Shown here piece by piece: positions 24,226-33,612 of a stretch of 64,000 nt of DNA. A program made the translations under genes and the position numbers. Under the pieces are notes generated by a model that saw only the letters and a program-made list of their open reading frames with translations, was not told the DNA's origin and searched no databases. Origin of the DNA: Granulicella pectinivorans (lineage in GTDB: Bacteria > Acidobacteriota > Terriglobia > Terriglobales > Acidobacteriaceae); contig NZ_FOZL01000001.1 in NCBI RefSeq assembly GCF_900114625.1, forward strand, positions 930,001 to 994,000, in the 5' to 3' direction. The first letter of the stretch is position 1. Each line of letters opens with the position of its first letter.

Positions 24226-27200
24226 TTGCTGTACCCTTCCGGCCCACACGCAGCACCGGGCAAACAACACGAGCCTGTGGTTTGTCGCGCGCTCTTCCGT
24301 GCGCTTGTATCCGCAGCGGCGCTCCTCCTGACGGGCTCTCTCCACGCCCAGACCGCCACCGACGGAGCCATCGGCGGCCGCCTCACCTACCCCGGTCGAG
24401 GCCCTATCCAGGGCAACATCTCAGCCCGTGACACCGAAACCGGATTCTCCCAGCAAACCTCCTCGTCCCGCACTGGCCTCTTTCTGCTTACCCACCTACC
24501 ACCCGGCGACTACACAGTCGAGGTCTCCGCTCCCGGCCTCTGGCTCCTGCGCCGCGAGCACGTCCTCGTCCGGTCCGGCACCCTTACCGATATCAACGCG
24601 TCGGCTCCCCCTGAAGAATCCCCGATTCCTGACTCCGACACGGAAGGCGAATCGCTTCCATCCTTCCGGGGCCTTCCCGCTTTGTCCACTGCTCTCTTCG
24701 TCGATGGATCCGTGACCACTCCACCCTCAGCCGCAAGCCCCCAAAGCACAGACGAAGAAGACACCGACGCCGGCGCGACCCATCGGAGTCCATCCGCCCG
24801 CAGCATCCGTAGCTCCGCTGTCCCATACACCTTCGCGCGCTCCGCCATCCGCGAGTTTCACATCGCCGGCGAGCACTATTCGGCCCTCTTCGGCGCAGCA
24901 CCCGGAGGCATCCTCCATACCACCACCCATAGCGGAGGCCGCACCTTGCACGGGGAAGCATTTGTCCTCGTCCGCAATAGCGCCTTCGCTGCCACTAGCC
25001 CCTATGCCATCGCGACGACGTACAGCAGCGGCATCTCCCAGTCGTCAGTGGTCAAACCACACGACGCCCGCCAGCAGTTCGGTGGAGCGATCGGTGGACC
25101 CATCCTTCGCGATCACCTCTTCTTCTTTGCCGCCACCGACATCCAGCGCCGAGGCTTTCCTGCCATCTCCTCCCCGCAGGATCCCAACTTCTACAACCTG
25201 ACTCCCACCCAGAAAGCCCTCCTGGCCAACCGTGGCGTTCACCCTGCACAGATCGATTCCGCGCTCTCCTACCTCAGCTCCCTCACAGGCCTCACGTCGC
25301 GCCGCTCCGACGGCGACGTCAACTTCCTGCGCCTGGACTACCGCCTCAGCCCTCGCATCACCACGGCCCTCGACTACAACCGGGCGCGCTGGACGCAGCC
25401 CGCAGGAGCCCTCAGCGCTCCCGTCGTCTCCCGCGCGCGGGCCAGCCTCGGTAACCTTACCGACAAGGTGGACACCGCAAGTGCCCGCACTCTCCTCTTC
25501 CTCACGCCTCACCTGAGCCAGGAGGTCCGCGTCCGCTACGGACACCAACTCCGCTTCGAGACTCCACAAACACCTCTTCCGCAGGAACCCGCCATCGCTC
25601 CGGGAGGCCTCGCCCCCGAGGTCGCGATCGCCCCGCAGGGTCTCATCTTCGGCACGCCCGCCTCGCTCGGCCGATCCGCCTACCCTGACGAGCGCCGCCT
25701 GGACACCGCCGCACTCCTATCCTGGGTACGAGGCCGCCAGCACCTCCAACTCGGCGCAGAAGCTGCGTTGGTGAGGACGGATGTTGCTTCTTTGACGAAT
25801 CAGCAGGGCACCTTTCGCTATGACAGTGGTTCGACCAATGGTCGCGCCGGTGGCCTCGTTGACTTCATCACCGACTACACCTTCAACGTCCACGCGTACC
25901 CCAACGGGGGCTGTCCCTCCATCACGGCCTCGGTCCATCTTTTCTGCTTCCGCACCTTCACCCAGAGCTTCGGCCCGCAGGCCGTCACCTTCGACACGCA
26001 GGAGTGGGCGGGTTACCTTCAACAAGACATCCGCCTCCTGCCCAGCTTCACGCTCGGTTTCGGAGCGCGTTACGACTATCAGCTTCTTCCGTACCCGCAG
26101 CAGCCCAACGCAGCTCTCGACGCAACCTTCGGGCCGATTGCCGCCACCTCCGTCTTTCCGGAAGATCGCAACAACTTTGGCCCTCGCCTGTCGCTCGCGT
26201 TCAGCAGGGGGCTCTTCACCCTGCGCGCCGGGTACGGCCTCTTCTACGGGAAGGTCCCGGGCGCAACGATCCGCTCTGCACTCCTCAACACCGATCTCCC
26301 CGCCTCGACCACGCACATCCGCATCACGCCCAGCACTGAAACCAACTGCCCGCAGGTCGCGAACCAGGGCTTCGGCTATCCCTGCGACTACCTTGTCTCG
26401 CCCGCCGCCGCCCTTGCCAATGCAACCTCCGCCACCGTCTTCTCACGCCGGTTCCGGCTGCCCATGGTCCAGCAGGGAAGCCTCACCCTCGACCGGGAAC
26501 TTCCCTGGGGTCTCGACCTCTCCGCCACCTACCGGATCAACCTCGACCGCCAGTTGGCCTCCTCCGTGGACCTCAACATCGCCCCATCCACCGCGTCGGC
26601 CACCTACCAGATGCAGGGAGGCACCGGAGCCCCTGGCGTCCGGGACGGCGAAACGTTCTCGCTTCCTCTCTATACGGCGCGACGCCTCGCCAGCGTAGGC
26701 CCGGTGACCGCGATTACCTCTGCCGCCAGCGCCACGTACCACGGTGCCACCCTCGAGGTCCGCCGGACGGGCACCCGCCTGATCTTTCTCACGGCCTTTA
26801 CCTTCTCTCGCGCCATCGACCTTGCTCCCACGCAAGGTGCCAACCCCTCCCAGAACCAGCAGCTCGACCCCTTCACCAACCGGTACGACCGCGGCCTCTC
26901 CACGCTCAACTTTCCCCTGCGCCTTACCGCCTCCGCCACCTGGAACCCCCACTTAGCCTCCCGGCATCGTGAGGCCCGGGCCATCGCCAACGGCTGGACC
27001 CTGACCCCTGTCTTTCTCTACCGCAGCGGCGCACCCTACACCCTCACACTCTTCGATGGAACCCATCTGCCCGGAGGCCGCTACACGCTGAACGGCTCGG
27101 GTGGCGCGCTTTACCTGCCCACTGTCGGACGCAATACACTTCGCCTGCCCAACGCCACCAACCTGGATCTTCGGCTCACCCGCACCATCCTCATTCACGA

Positions 27201-27447
27201 CCGGTTCCACATGGACCTCACCGCCGAGGCTTACAATCTACTGAATCATGTCAACCTCTCCGGCATCGTCCAGCGCGCCTACCTGGTGGGAACCCCCGTT
27301 GCCGGCATTACGCCGCTCGTCTTCCAGAGTGCCGCGAACATTGCCGTGGAGGGCCTGAACGCGCAACCCTTCGGTACTCCCACCGACTCCGGAACCAGCT
27401 CCTCCCGCTCTCGTGCGCTCCAGATCGGTCTTCGCCTGCGGTTTTAG
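24226..27447 (+). CDS. TonB-dependent receptor-like protein (3), divergent
   Basis: About 1073 residues. I place the start at TTG 24226 because AGAGGAGA stands 6-8 bases upstream and because in-frame codons before it overlap the terminator of receptor 2; an internal GTG nearer the hydrophobic signal segment (ALFRALVSAAALLLTGSLHA) is another option. A regulatory-like domain (about 45-130, IGGRLTYPGRGPIQGNISA), a plug (with REFHIAGEHYSALFGAAPGG) and a barrel ending QIGLRLRF are present. It resembles receptor 2 in several barrel segments (for example AYPDERRLD and DRNNFGPRLSLAFS), so the two look like a tandem duplication followed by strong divergence. A Ser/Thr/Asp-rich insert (about 135-200) replaces part of the usual plug N-terminus. 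Confidence 0.82.
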   Translation: MLYPSGPHAAPGKQHEPVVCRALFRALVSAAALLLTGSLHAQTATDGAIGGRLTYPGRGPIQGNISARDTETGFSQQTSSSRTGLFLLTHLPPGDYTVEVSAPGLWLLRREHVLVRSGTLTDINASAPPEESPIPDSDTEGESLPSFRGLPALSTALFVDGSVTTPPSAASPQSTDEEDTDAGATHRSPSARSIRSSAVPYTFARSAIREFHIAGEHYSALFGAAPGGILHTTTHSGGRTLHGEAFVLVRNSAFAATSPYAIATTYSSGISQSSVVKPHDARQQFGGAIGGPILRDHLFFFAATDIQRRGFPAISSPQDPNFYNLTPTQKALLANRGVHPAQIDSALSYLSSLTGLTSRRSDGDVNFLRLDYRLSPRITTALDYNRARWTQPAGALSAPVVSRARASLGNLTDKVDTASARTLLFLTPHLSQEVRVRYGHQLRFETPQTPLPQEPAIAPGGLAPEVAIAPQGLIFGTPASLGRSAYPDERRLDTAALLSWVRGRQHLQLGAEAALVRTDVASLTNQQGTFRYDSGSTNGRAGGLVDFITDYTFNVHAYPNGGCPSITASVHLFCFRTFTQSFGPQAVTFDTQEWAGYLQQDIRLLPSFTLGFGARYDYQLLPYPQQPNAALDATFGPIAATSVFPEDRNNFGPRLSLAFSRGLFTLRAGYGLFYGKVPGATIRSALLNTDLPASTTHIRITPSTETNCPQVANQGFGYPCDYLVSPAAALANATSATVFSRRFRLPMVQQGSLTLDRELPWGLDLSATYRINLDRQLASSVDLNIAPSTASATYQMQGGTGAPGVRDGETFSLPLYTARRLASVGPVTAITSAASATYHGATLEVRRTGTRLIFLTAFTFSRAIDLAPTQGANPSQNQQLDPFTNRYDRGLSTLNFPLRLTASATWNPHLASRHREARAIANGWTLTPVFLYRSGAPYTLTLFDGTHLPGGRYTLNGSGGALYLPTVGRNTLRLPNATNLDLRLTRTILIHDRFHMDLTAEAYNLLNHVNLSGIVQRAYLVGTPVAGITPLVFQSAANIAVEGLNAQPFGTPTDSGTSSSRSRALQIGLRLRF

Positions 27448-27524
27448 CTTTTCTCCGTCACCACCACAACATTCCAGCGAATTTCGCATCCAACTGAAAA
27501 CTAACGTCCGGAGTCTGTCGAACC

Positions 27525-28508
27525 ATGGGAATCCTCGGCATCATCGCGCACCACGGATATGCCGTTGTGGCCCTCGTGTGCTTTCTCGCCTCCGCAGGCC
27601 TGCCTCTTCCCATCTCCATCGTTCTCCTCGGAGCAGGTGCAGCCGCGCATAGCAGCCTGAGTCTTGCGATCCTCATCCCTCTTGCATGGTTCTGTGCCGT
27701 CGCCGGAGACTCCGTCCTCTACTGTGGGGGCAAATACACCGGATGGTGGCTTCTCTCCGGCCTCTGCCGCATGTCGCCCAACCCGGAGAAGTGCATCTTC
27801 CGCTCGGCCGCTTACTTCTACCGCCGCGGTCCCAAGACGCTGCTCTTCGCCAAGTTCCTGCCCGGTGTCTCCTCCATGGCCGCGCCCCTCGCCGGCAGCC
27901 TGAACATGCGATACGCGCGGTTCGTCCGCTACGACGCCGCCGGTGTCCTGGCCTATGTCTCCGCCTGGACGATGACCGGCTACCTCTGCTCCCGCTTCAT
28001 TACGGACGTCGTCCGCTGGGTGCAGGAGCTCGGGCACGCGGTTGCCTTCTGTGTGCTTGCTTTGCTCATCGCCTATGGGGTGATGTACCTGATCGTCCAC
28101 ATCCGCAACCGCAAATACCGGATGATCGAGCGCGTGACCGCGCTGGAGCTTCACACGAAGCTCCAGGAAGCCCACAACCCCGACCGCCTCGTCATCATCG
28201 CCGACGTCCGCAGCCATGGCTATTACGATCCCGGCGGGCACCGCATCAAGAACTCCATCCGGGTCGAACCCAGCCGCCTGAAGGAAGAACTGATCGCCCT
28301 CCGCGAGTTCATGCAGCCGGAGTGCGAGATCTACCTCTACTGTTCCTGTATCAAGGACACGACGTCGGTGCGCATCGCGCATATGCTCCAGCAGGAGAAC
28401 TGCAAGACCGCCGTCATCGAAGGTGGCCTGAAGGCGTGGATCAAGGCCGGCGGCGAGATCGAGATGGTTCCGGCCACCGATATCGAGCATCTTCCGCGCT
28501 TCGATTAG
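27525..28508 (+). CDS. DedA membrane domain fused to a rhodanese domain
   Basis: A 327-residue fusion. Residues 1 to about 205 are a DedA/SNARE-associated membrane domain with the family's re-entrant and core motifs (GLPLPISIVLLGAGA, FAKFLPGVSSMAAPLAGS). DedA proteins are linked to lipid-carrier flipping and membrane homeostasis. Residues about 205-320 form a cytoplasmic rhodanese domain with IIADVRSHGYYDPGG, a catalytic-position Cys273 in YLYCSCIKDTTSVRIA, and VIEGGLKAWIKAGG. The rhodanese cysteine is present, so sulfur transfer or redox sensing is possible. It starts at ATG 27525 with CCGGAG upstream. It lies between a TonB receptor and a GH43-like enzyme on the same strand. Confidence 0.88.
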   Translation: MGILGIIAHHGYAVVALVCFLASAGLPLPISIVLLGAGAAAHSSLSLAILIPLAWFCAVAGDSVLYCGGKYTGWWLLSGLCRMSPNPEKCIFRSAAYFYRRGPKTLLFAKFLPGVSSMAAPLAGSLNMRYARFVRYDAAGVLAYVSAWTMTGYLCSRFITDVVRWVQELGHAVAFCVLALLIAYGVMYLIVHIRNRKYRMIERVTALELHTKLQEAHNPDRLVIIADVRSHGYYDPGGHRIKNSIRVEPSRLKEELIALREFMQPECEIYLYCSCIKDTTSVRIAHMLQQENCKTAVIEGGLKAWIKAGGEIEMVPATDIEHLPRFD

Positions 28509-28551
28509 AAGCAAAGCCGACGGTTCCCTCAGGAAACGGTTTCTATATAAA

Positions 28552-29583
28552 ATGGCCGCACCCATGCGCCGCCTCCTGACAACAGCCGTACTTCTCTTCG
28601 TCCTGATTGTCCCCGCCTTTGCCCAGCAGGGCAAAGTTGCTCCCAAGCCTCTCTTCCGCGATCCTATCCACGACGGCGCCGCCGACCCCACCCTCATCTG
28701 GAACCGCGCGCTGAAGCAGTGGTGGATGTTCTATACGAACCGTCGCGCCGACCAGGCGACGGATGATCCGAAGGATGTTTCGTGGTTCCACGGGACGCGT
28801 ATCGGCATTGCCACGTCGGTCGACAACGGAGCTACGTGGAAGTACAAAGGCATCGCCAACATTCCTTACGGCAACGCCGAAACCACGCACTGGGCGCCTG
28901 AGATCATCGACGACGGCAAGCTGTATCACATGTATCTGTCGATCGTTCCGGGCATCTTCAAGGACTGGAATGCACCACGCGACATCATCCAACTGACCAG
29001 CCCGGACCTCGTTCACTGGACTTTCGTCTCGAAGCTGGACCTGGCTTCGGAGAGGGTGATCGACCCCACCGTGTTCCCGGTAGGCGACGGTACGTGGCGG
29101 CTCTGGTACAAGGACGAGCGGGACGAAAGCCTGATCCACTCTGCGGATTCGTCCGACCTCTCACACTGGAAGCCCATGGGGCGTGCCCTCACCGACCGCC
29201 ATAGCGAGGGCCCCAAGGTCTTCCGCTTCCATGGGACCGACTGGATGATCGTCGACTCCTGGGACGGCCTCGGCGTCTACTCCTCCACCGATCTCGCCGA
29301 CTGGAAGCGGCAGCCTGAGAATATTCTCGCCACGCCCGGCGCCATGCCGACCGACCGCGGTATCGGACACCATTGCGACGTGATCGTCAGCGGCGATCGC
29401 GCTTTTATCTTCTACTTCACCCACCAGAACGGCCGGGACCTCGATCCGAGGCTTTCCCACTCCGAGGGGCGCACCGTTCTCCAGGTGGCAGAGCTTCATA
29501 TCAAGGACGGAAAACTGACCGCCGACCGCGACACACCCACCCGTGTTTTTCTCAAACCCGGCTCGTCCTTCGGCGCCGAGTAG
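28552..29583 (+). CDS. Secreted GH43-like five-bladed beta-propeller glycosidase
   Basis: A 343-residue protein with a signal peptide (MRRLLTTAVLLFVLIVPAFA, from an inner Met at residue 5) and the motif order of glycoside hydrolase family 43. These are DGAADPT (Asp45, candidate base), HWAPEIIDDGKLYHMY, VIDPTVFPVGDGTW (Asp171, pKa modulator), SEGPKVFRF (Glu219, candidate acid) and GIGHHCDVIV. GH43 enzymes hydrolyse arabinose- or xylose-containing plant polysaccharides; related propeller clans act on other glycans, so the substrate is not decided. ATG 28552 is used, with AGGAAACGG upstream. The context of TonB receptors nearby fits polysaccharide use. Confidence 0.75.
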   Translation: MAAPMRRLLTTAVLLFVLIVPAFAQQGKVAPKPLFRDPIHDGAADPTLIWNRALKQWWMFYTNRRADQATDDPKDVSWFHGTRIGIATSVDNGATWKYKGIANIPYGNAETTHWAPEIIDDGKLYHMYLSIVPGIFKDWNAPRDIIQLTSPDLVHWTFVSKLDLASERVIDPTVFPVGDGTWRLWYKDERDESLIHSADSSDLSHWKPMGRALTDRHSEGPKVFRFHGTDWMIVDSWDGLGVYSSTDLADWKRQPENILATPGAMPTDRGIGHHCDVIVSGDRAFIFYFTHQNGRDLDPRLSHSEGRTVLQVAELHIKDGKLTADRDTPTRVFLKPGSSFGAE

Positions 29584-29637
29584 GCAGACAGCATCTCAAC
29601 CATGGTGATACGTTCGTTCTCGATATGAGGTAACGCC

Positions 29638-30633
29638 ATGCCGACACTCTCAGCCGCACTGGAACAGATCATAGGAGCCGACCGCGCGTCGCGTCTTACG
29701 CGGGTCCTGGTGGTACCCGCAGCGCTTCAGGAAGGCGGCGAGAAGCTCTCCCGGGCCGTGATCGCCCAGTTGCTGAATATGCTCCTCTTCGAAGACCTGC
29801 TGGGGCGCGTCCCGATGGCCGCTGCGTATGTGGAGGACTGCCTGCGCGACGGCAAGACCGTGCTGCACGACCATGGGGCCGTCCGTACCGTAGCCCTGGC
29901 CGGTATGGGGGCTCTCCCAGCCGGCGAAGGAGCCATTACGCGCCTTCTGCGCCCGCTCGGTTACGAACTCAACGGCACTTACCCCCTTGAGCGGCTGAAG
30001 ATGACAGGCCGATCGTACGTGCAGGCGGACTACCCCGAGGAGATCGCCCAGTTCTTCCTCAGCGAGCTGCACCCAGAGCGCTTTTCAAAGGAGTTCCAGA
30101 CCGCTGTTCGCAACGTCACGGAGACGTCCGTCGATCCCCTTACGGCTTCTGCCGCGGTTCTGCTGGCGGAGCTCGACGGGGACGGAGCTCTGGAGTTGGA
30201 AGACGCTGTGCATCTGTTACCGGTACTGGTCCAGTGCTTTGCCCGGCAGCACGCCACGCCCACGCTCGCGGACTACGAAGCGCTGAAGGCGGAATCCGAC
30301 GAGATGGCGTGGATCTCGACCGAGGGCAACGCCTTCAACCATGCCACGGATCGTGTGGCGGATGTCGAAGCCCTGACCGTTGAGCAGAAGGCGCTTGGCC
30401 GTCCCATGAAGGAGGTCGTCGAGACCTCGCGTTCCGGACGGGTGAAGCAGACTGCGTTCCTTGCGGCGAAGGTGATGCGGCCGTTTCGCTGCGAGACCGG
30501 CATGGTGGAGCGTGAGGTGCCGGGGTCGTTCATCGAGTTCATTACGCGGCTCCCGGTGGAAGATGGCGCTCTGGATCTGAGCTTCGACAGTTCCAATGCG
30601 CAGGCCATCTTCAAGATGACGGCGACAAGCTGA
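29638..30633 (+). CDS. DUF1338 2-oxoadipate dioxygenase/decarboxylase-like enzyme
   Basis: This 331-residue protein has DUF1338 motifs HDHGAVRTV (His79), NAFNHATDRV (His235) and VPGSFIEF (Glu300), matching in order and spacing the His-His-Glu metal site of HglS. HglS is the Fe(II) enzyme that turns 2-oxoadipate into D-2-hydroxyglutarate and CO2 in bacterial lysine catabolism. The family is shorter than some relatives, but the three ligands are all present. An 81-base gap separates it from a YdiJ-like dehydrogenase that could oxidise the product, which strengthens the assignment. The base composition of the plus strand switches from C-rich to G-rich inside this gene (about 30.1-30.5 kb). Confidence 0.8.
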   Translation: MPTLSAALEQIIGADRASRLTRVLVVPAALQEGGEKLSRAVIAQLLNMLLFEDLLGRVPMAAAYVEDCLRDGKTVLHDHGAVRTVALAGMGALPAGEGAITRLLRPLGYELNGTYPLERLKMTGRSYVQADYPEEIAQFFLSELHPERFSKEFQTAVRNVTETSVDPLTASAAVLLAELDGDGALELEDAVHLLPVLVQCFARQHATPTLADYEALKAESDEMAWISTEGNAFNHATDRVADVEALTVEQKALGRPMKEVVETSRSGRVKQTAFLAAKVMRPFRCETGMVEREVPGSFIEFITRLPVEDGALDLSFDSSNAQAIFKMTATS

Positions 30634-30714
30634 ACTCCCGGCAGGACACATGTCCTACGGGATGGACGCGGCGGCTTTCCTGCCACAGGCCTTTTCAGGG
30701 ATACTGATAGGCCT

Positions 30715-33612
30715 ATGGCTTCCCCTGCATTCGTGATCCTTCCCAGTTCGCATGCCACCGCGCATGACGTTTTTCCCGCGTCCTCCGCCCTTGAATCGCT
30801 GCTTCGCGAGACGGTCAAGGGCGAGGTACGGTTTGATGAGGGTTCCCGCGCTCTTTACGCGACCGACGCCTCGAACTACCGGCACATTCCCATCGGGCTG
30901 GTGATTCCGCGCGACGAGGCGGACGTGATTGCCACGGTCGCGGCCTGCCGCCAGTTCGGAGCGCCCTTGCTGTCGCGCGGCGGAGGGACCTCGCTGGCCG
31001 GACAGTGCACGAATGCCGCGGTCATCATGGACTTCTCGAAGTACATGAACACGATGGGGCCGGTCGATCCGGTGACGCGCACGGTTGAGGTGCAGCCGGG
31101 AATCGTTCTTGATCGTGTGCGGGAGTCCGCCGAGAAGTTTGCCCTCACCTTCGCGCCCGATCCAGCGACGCACAGCCGATGCACGCTGGGGGGGATGATC
31201 GGGAACAACTCGTGCGGAGTGCATGCGCTGATGGGTGGTAAGACCGTCGACAATATCGCGTCGCTCGATCTGCTGCTCTATGACGGGACGCGTTTGCGCG
31301 TGGGTGCTACGAGCGAGGAGGAGCTGGAGAGGCTGATCGCGGGCGGTGGGCGCGTTGGGGAGATCTATGCCGGGTTGAAGGAGTTGCGGGACCAGCATGC
31401 GGAGCAGGTGCGGGCGCAGTTTCCGCGCATTGCACGGCGTGTCTCGGGCTTCAACCTGGATGAGCTTCTGCCAGAGGCGGGGTTCAACGTCGCGCGGGCC
31501 CTGGTGGGCAGCGAAGGCACCTGCGCGGTGATTCTTTCGGCGACCCTGCAGCTTACACAGAGCCCGCAGTTTCGTACGCTGGTGGGCGTTGCGTTTGTGG
31601 ACATCTTCGTGGCGGCGGACTATGTGCCGGAGTTGCTGAAGTATCCGCTGATCGGGCTGGAGGGCATGGACGGGCTGCTGCTGGACTCGCTGCGGAAGAA
31701 GCAGAAGTCGCTCGAGGACCTGAAGCTTCTGCCGGATGGCGAAGGGTTTCTGCTGGCGGAGTTTGGGGGCGACAGCCAGGAAGAGTCCGATGCGAAGGCG
31801 CATCAGCTTGCCGAGGCGCTGAAGGGGATTGCGGAGGCGCGGGTTTATACGACGGCGCAGGCGGCTCGGGTGTGGCATATCCGTGAGTCCGGGCTGGGCG
31901 CTACGGCGTTTGTGCCGGGCAAGAAGCGGACCGGGTGGGAGGGTTGGGAGGACTCGGCGGTGGCGCCGGAGAAGCTTGGCGCGTATCTGCGGGAGATCTA
32001 TGCGCTGATGGAGGAATTTGGGTACTCCTGCCCGATGTATGGGCACTTTGGCCAGGGCTGCGTGCATATGCGGCACGACTTCGACCTCGAGACGGAGCAG
32101 GGGATTCTCGACTTCCGGATGTTCATGGATCGCGCGGCGGATATCGTGCTGAAGCATGGCGGATCGCTTTCGGGCGAGCATGGCGACGGACAGGCGCGCG
32201 GTGCGTTGCTGCCCAAGATGTACTCGCCGGAGCTGATGGACGCGTTCCGGCGGTTCAAGCGGCTGTGGGACCCCGCGAACAAGATGAATCCGGGCAAGCT
32301 GATCGATGCGCATGAGCCGCATGCGGATCTCCGGCTGGGGGTCGACTATAACCCGTGGCAGCCGGAGACGCACTTTGCGTTCGAGTCCGACCATGGGTCG
32401 TTCGCGCGGGCGGCGCTGCGGTGCGTGGGCGTGGGTGCCTGCCGCAAGGTCGATGCCGGGACGATGTGTCCGAGCTTCATGGCTACTGGGGAAGAGCTGC
32501 ATTCGACGCGTGGGCGGGCGCATATGCTTTGGGAGTTGATGCAGGGCGAGGTGCTGCCGAACAAGTGGAAGAACGAGTCGGTGAAGGAGGCGCTGGATCT
32601 TTGTTTGTCGTGCAAGGCGTGCAAGAGCGAGTGCCCGGTGAGCGTGGATATGGCGACGTACAAGTCGGAGTTCCTGGCTCACTACTACGAGCAGGGGCAT
32701 CGTCCTTTGTTCCACTATGCGTTTGCGCGGATCGACCGGTGGGCGCATATGGCTTCGTTTGTTCCCTGGCTGGTGAATGCGTTGTCGAAGGCTCCGGTTG
32801 TGAGCGGCCTGATGAAGAAGCTGCTGCATATTGCGCCGGAGCGGACGATGCCGAAGTTCGACTATGCGTATACGCGGCGGACGCGGGTTCCGAAGGATCT
32901 GAGCCAGCCGGAGGTGTTTTTATGGGCCGATACGTTCAATAACTACATGCATCCGGCGACGATGCAGGCTGCGGAGCAGGTGCTGAACGACGCGGGTTTC
33001 CGGGCTACGCTGCCGACGCAGCACCTTTGCTGCGGGCGTCCGTTGTATGACTTCGGCATGCTGGATGTGGCGAAGCAGTATCTGCTGACGGTGCTGGATG
33101 CGATGGCTCCGCAGCTTGAGGCAGGCACGCCGATTGTGGTGCTGGAGCCGAGCTGTGCGACGGTGTTTCGCGATGAGCTTTTGAACCTTCTGCCGCACGA
33201 TCCGCGGGCGAAGAAACTGGCGGATAACACGTTTCTTTTGAGCGAGTTTCTGGTGAAGTACGCACCGGAATACAAGGCTCCGGCGATCGACCGGAAGATC
33301 GTGGTGCATGGGCATTGCCACCATCGGGCGACGATGTCGATGAAAGACGAGATGACGGTGCTGGGATCGAGCGGGGCGGAGGTGGAGCTGCTGGATTCGG
33401 GGTGCTGCGGGATGGCTGGTCCGTTTGGGTTCGAGGCGGATAAGTATGAGGTTTCTCAGACACTTGCGGAGCGGGTTCTGCTGCCGGAGGTGCGCCGTCA
33501 GAAGGAGGCGTTGATCGTGAGCGACGGGTTCAGTTGCCGGGAACAGATTGCCCAGAATTCGGAGCGGCGGGGGTTACATCTGGCTGAGATTCTGGCGGGG
33601 AAGAAGAGTTAG
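30715..33612 (+). CDS. YdiJ-like FAD/Fe-S D-2-hydroxyacid dehydrogenase
   Basis: A 965-residue fusion. The N-terminal FAD-binding oxidase domain has RGGGTSLAGQC and CTLGGMIGNNSCGVHALMGG. The C-terminal substrate cap ends with SGEHGDGQARG and DPANKMNPGKLID. A two-cluster ferredoxin-like region follows (CLSCKACKSECPV at about residue 630), then a GlpC/LutA-type CCG domain (HLCCGRP near 770, DSGCCGMAGP near 895). This architecture and length match E. coli YdiJ, a D-2-hydroxyglutarate dehydrogenase; D-lactate is another possible substrate. It probably passes electrons to the quinone pool. The gene upstream is predicted to make D-2-hydroxyglutarate. It ends KKS-stop, with the stop codon being the first bases of repeat element B. 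Confidence 0.88.
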   Translation: MASPAFVILPSSHATAHDVFPASSALESLLRETVKGEVRFDEGSRALYATDASNYRHIPIGLVIPRDEADVIATVAACRQFGAPLLSRGGGTSLAGQCTNAAVIMDFSKYMNTMGPVDPVTRTVEVQPGIVLDRVRESAEKFALTFAPDPATHSRCTLGGMIGNNSCGVHALMGGKTVDNIASLDLLLYDGTRLRVGATSEEELERLIAGGGRVGEIYAGLKELRDQHAEQVRAQFPRIARRVSGFNLDELLPEAGFNVARALVGSEGTCAVILSATLQLTQSPQFRTLVGVAFVDIFVAADYVPELLKYPLIGLEGMDGLLLDSLRKKQKSLEDLKLLPDGEGFLLAEFGGDSQEESDAKAHQLAEALKGIAEARVYTTAQAARVWHIRESGLGATAFVPGKKRTGWEGWEDSAVAPEKLGAYLREIYALMEEFGYSCPMYGHFGQGCVHMRHDFDLETEQGILDFRMFMDRAADIVLKHGGSLSGEHGDGQARGALLPKMYSPELMDAFRRFKRLWDPANKMNPGKLIDAHEPHADLRLGVDYNPWQPETHFAFESDHGSFARAALRCVGVGACRKVDAGTMCPSFMATGEELHSTRGRAHMLWELMQGEVLPNKWKNESVKEALDLCLSCKACKSECPVSVDMATYKSEFLAHYYEQGHRPLFHYAFARIDRWAHMASFVPWLVNALSKAPVVSGLMKKLLHIAPERTMPKFDYAYTRRTRVPKDLSQPEVFLWADTFNNYMHPATMQAAEQVLNDAGFRATLPTQHLCCGRPLYDFGMLDVAKQYLLTVLDAMAPQLEAGTPIVVLEPSCATVFRDELLNLLPHDPRAKKLADNTFLLSEFLVKYAPEYKAPAIDRKIVVHGHCHHRATMSMKDEMTVLGSSGAEVELLDSGCCGMAGPFGFEADKYEVSQTLAERVLLPEVRRQKEALIVSDGFSCREQIAQNSERRGLHLAEILAGKKS

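Noticed and set aside
29584..30714. A replication origin at the skew switch
   Set aside because: The switch falls inside a gene, the 81-base gap after it is not A+T-rich, and I found no cluster of DnaA-box-like sequences; it is kept as a composition finding only.
30655..32829. A 724-codon open frame on the minus strand
   Set aside because: It lies opposite the YdiJ-like gene, is Arg/Leu/His/Pro-rich and has no domain motifs. Long antisense frames are expected in GC-rich DNA with biased third positions.
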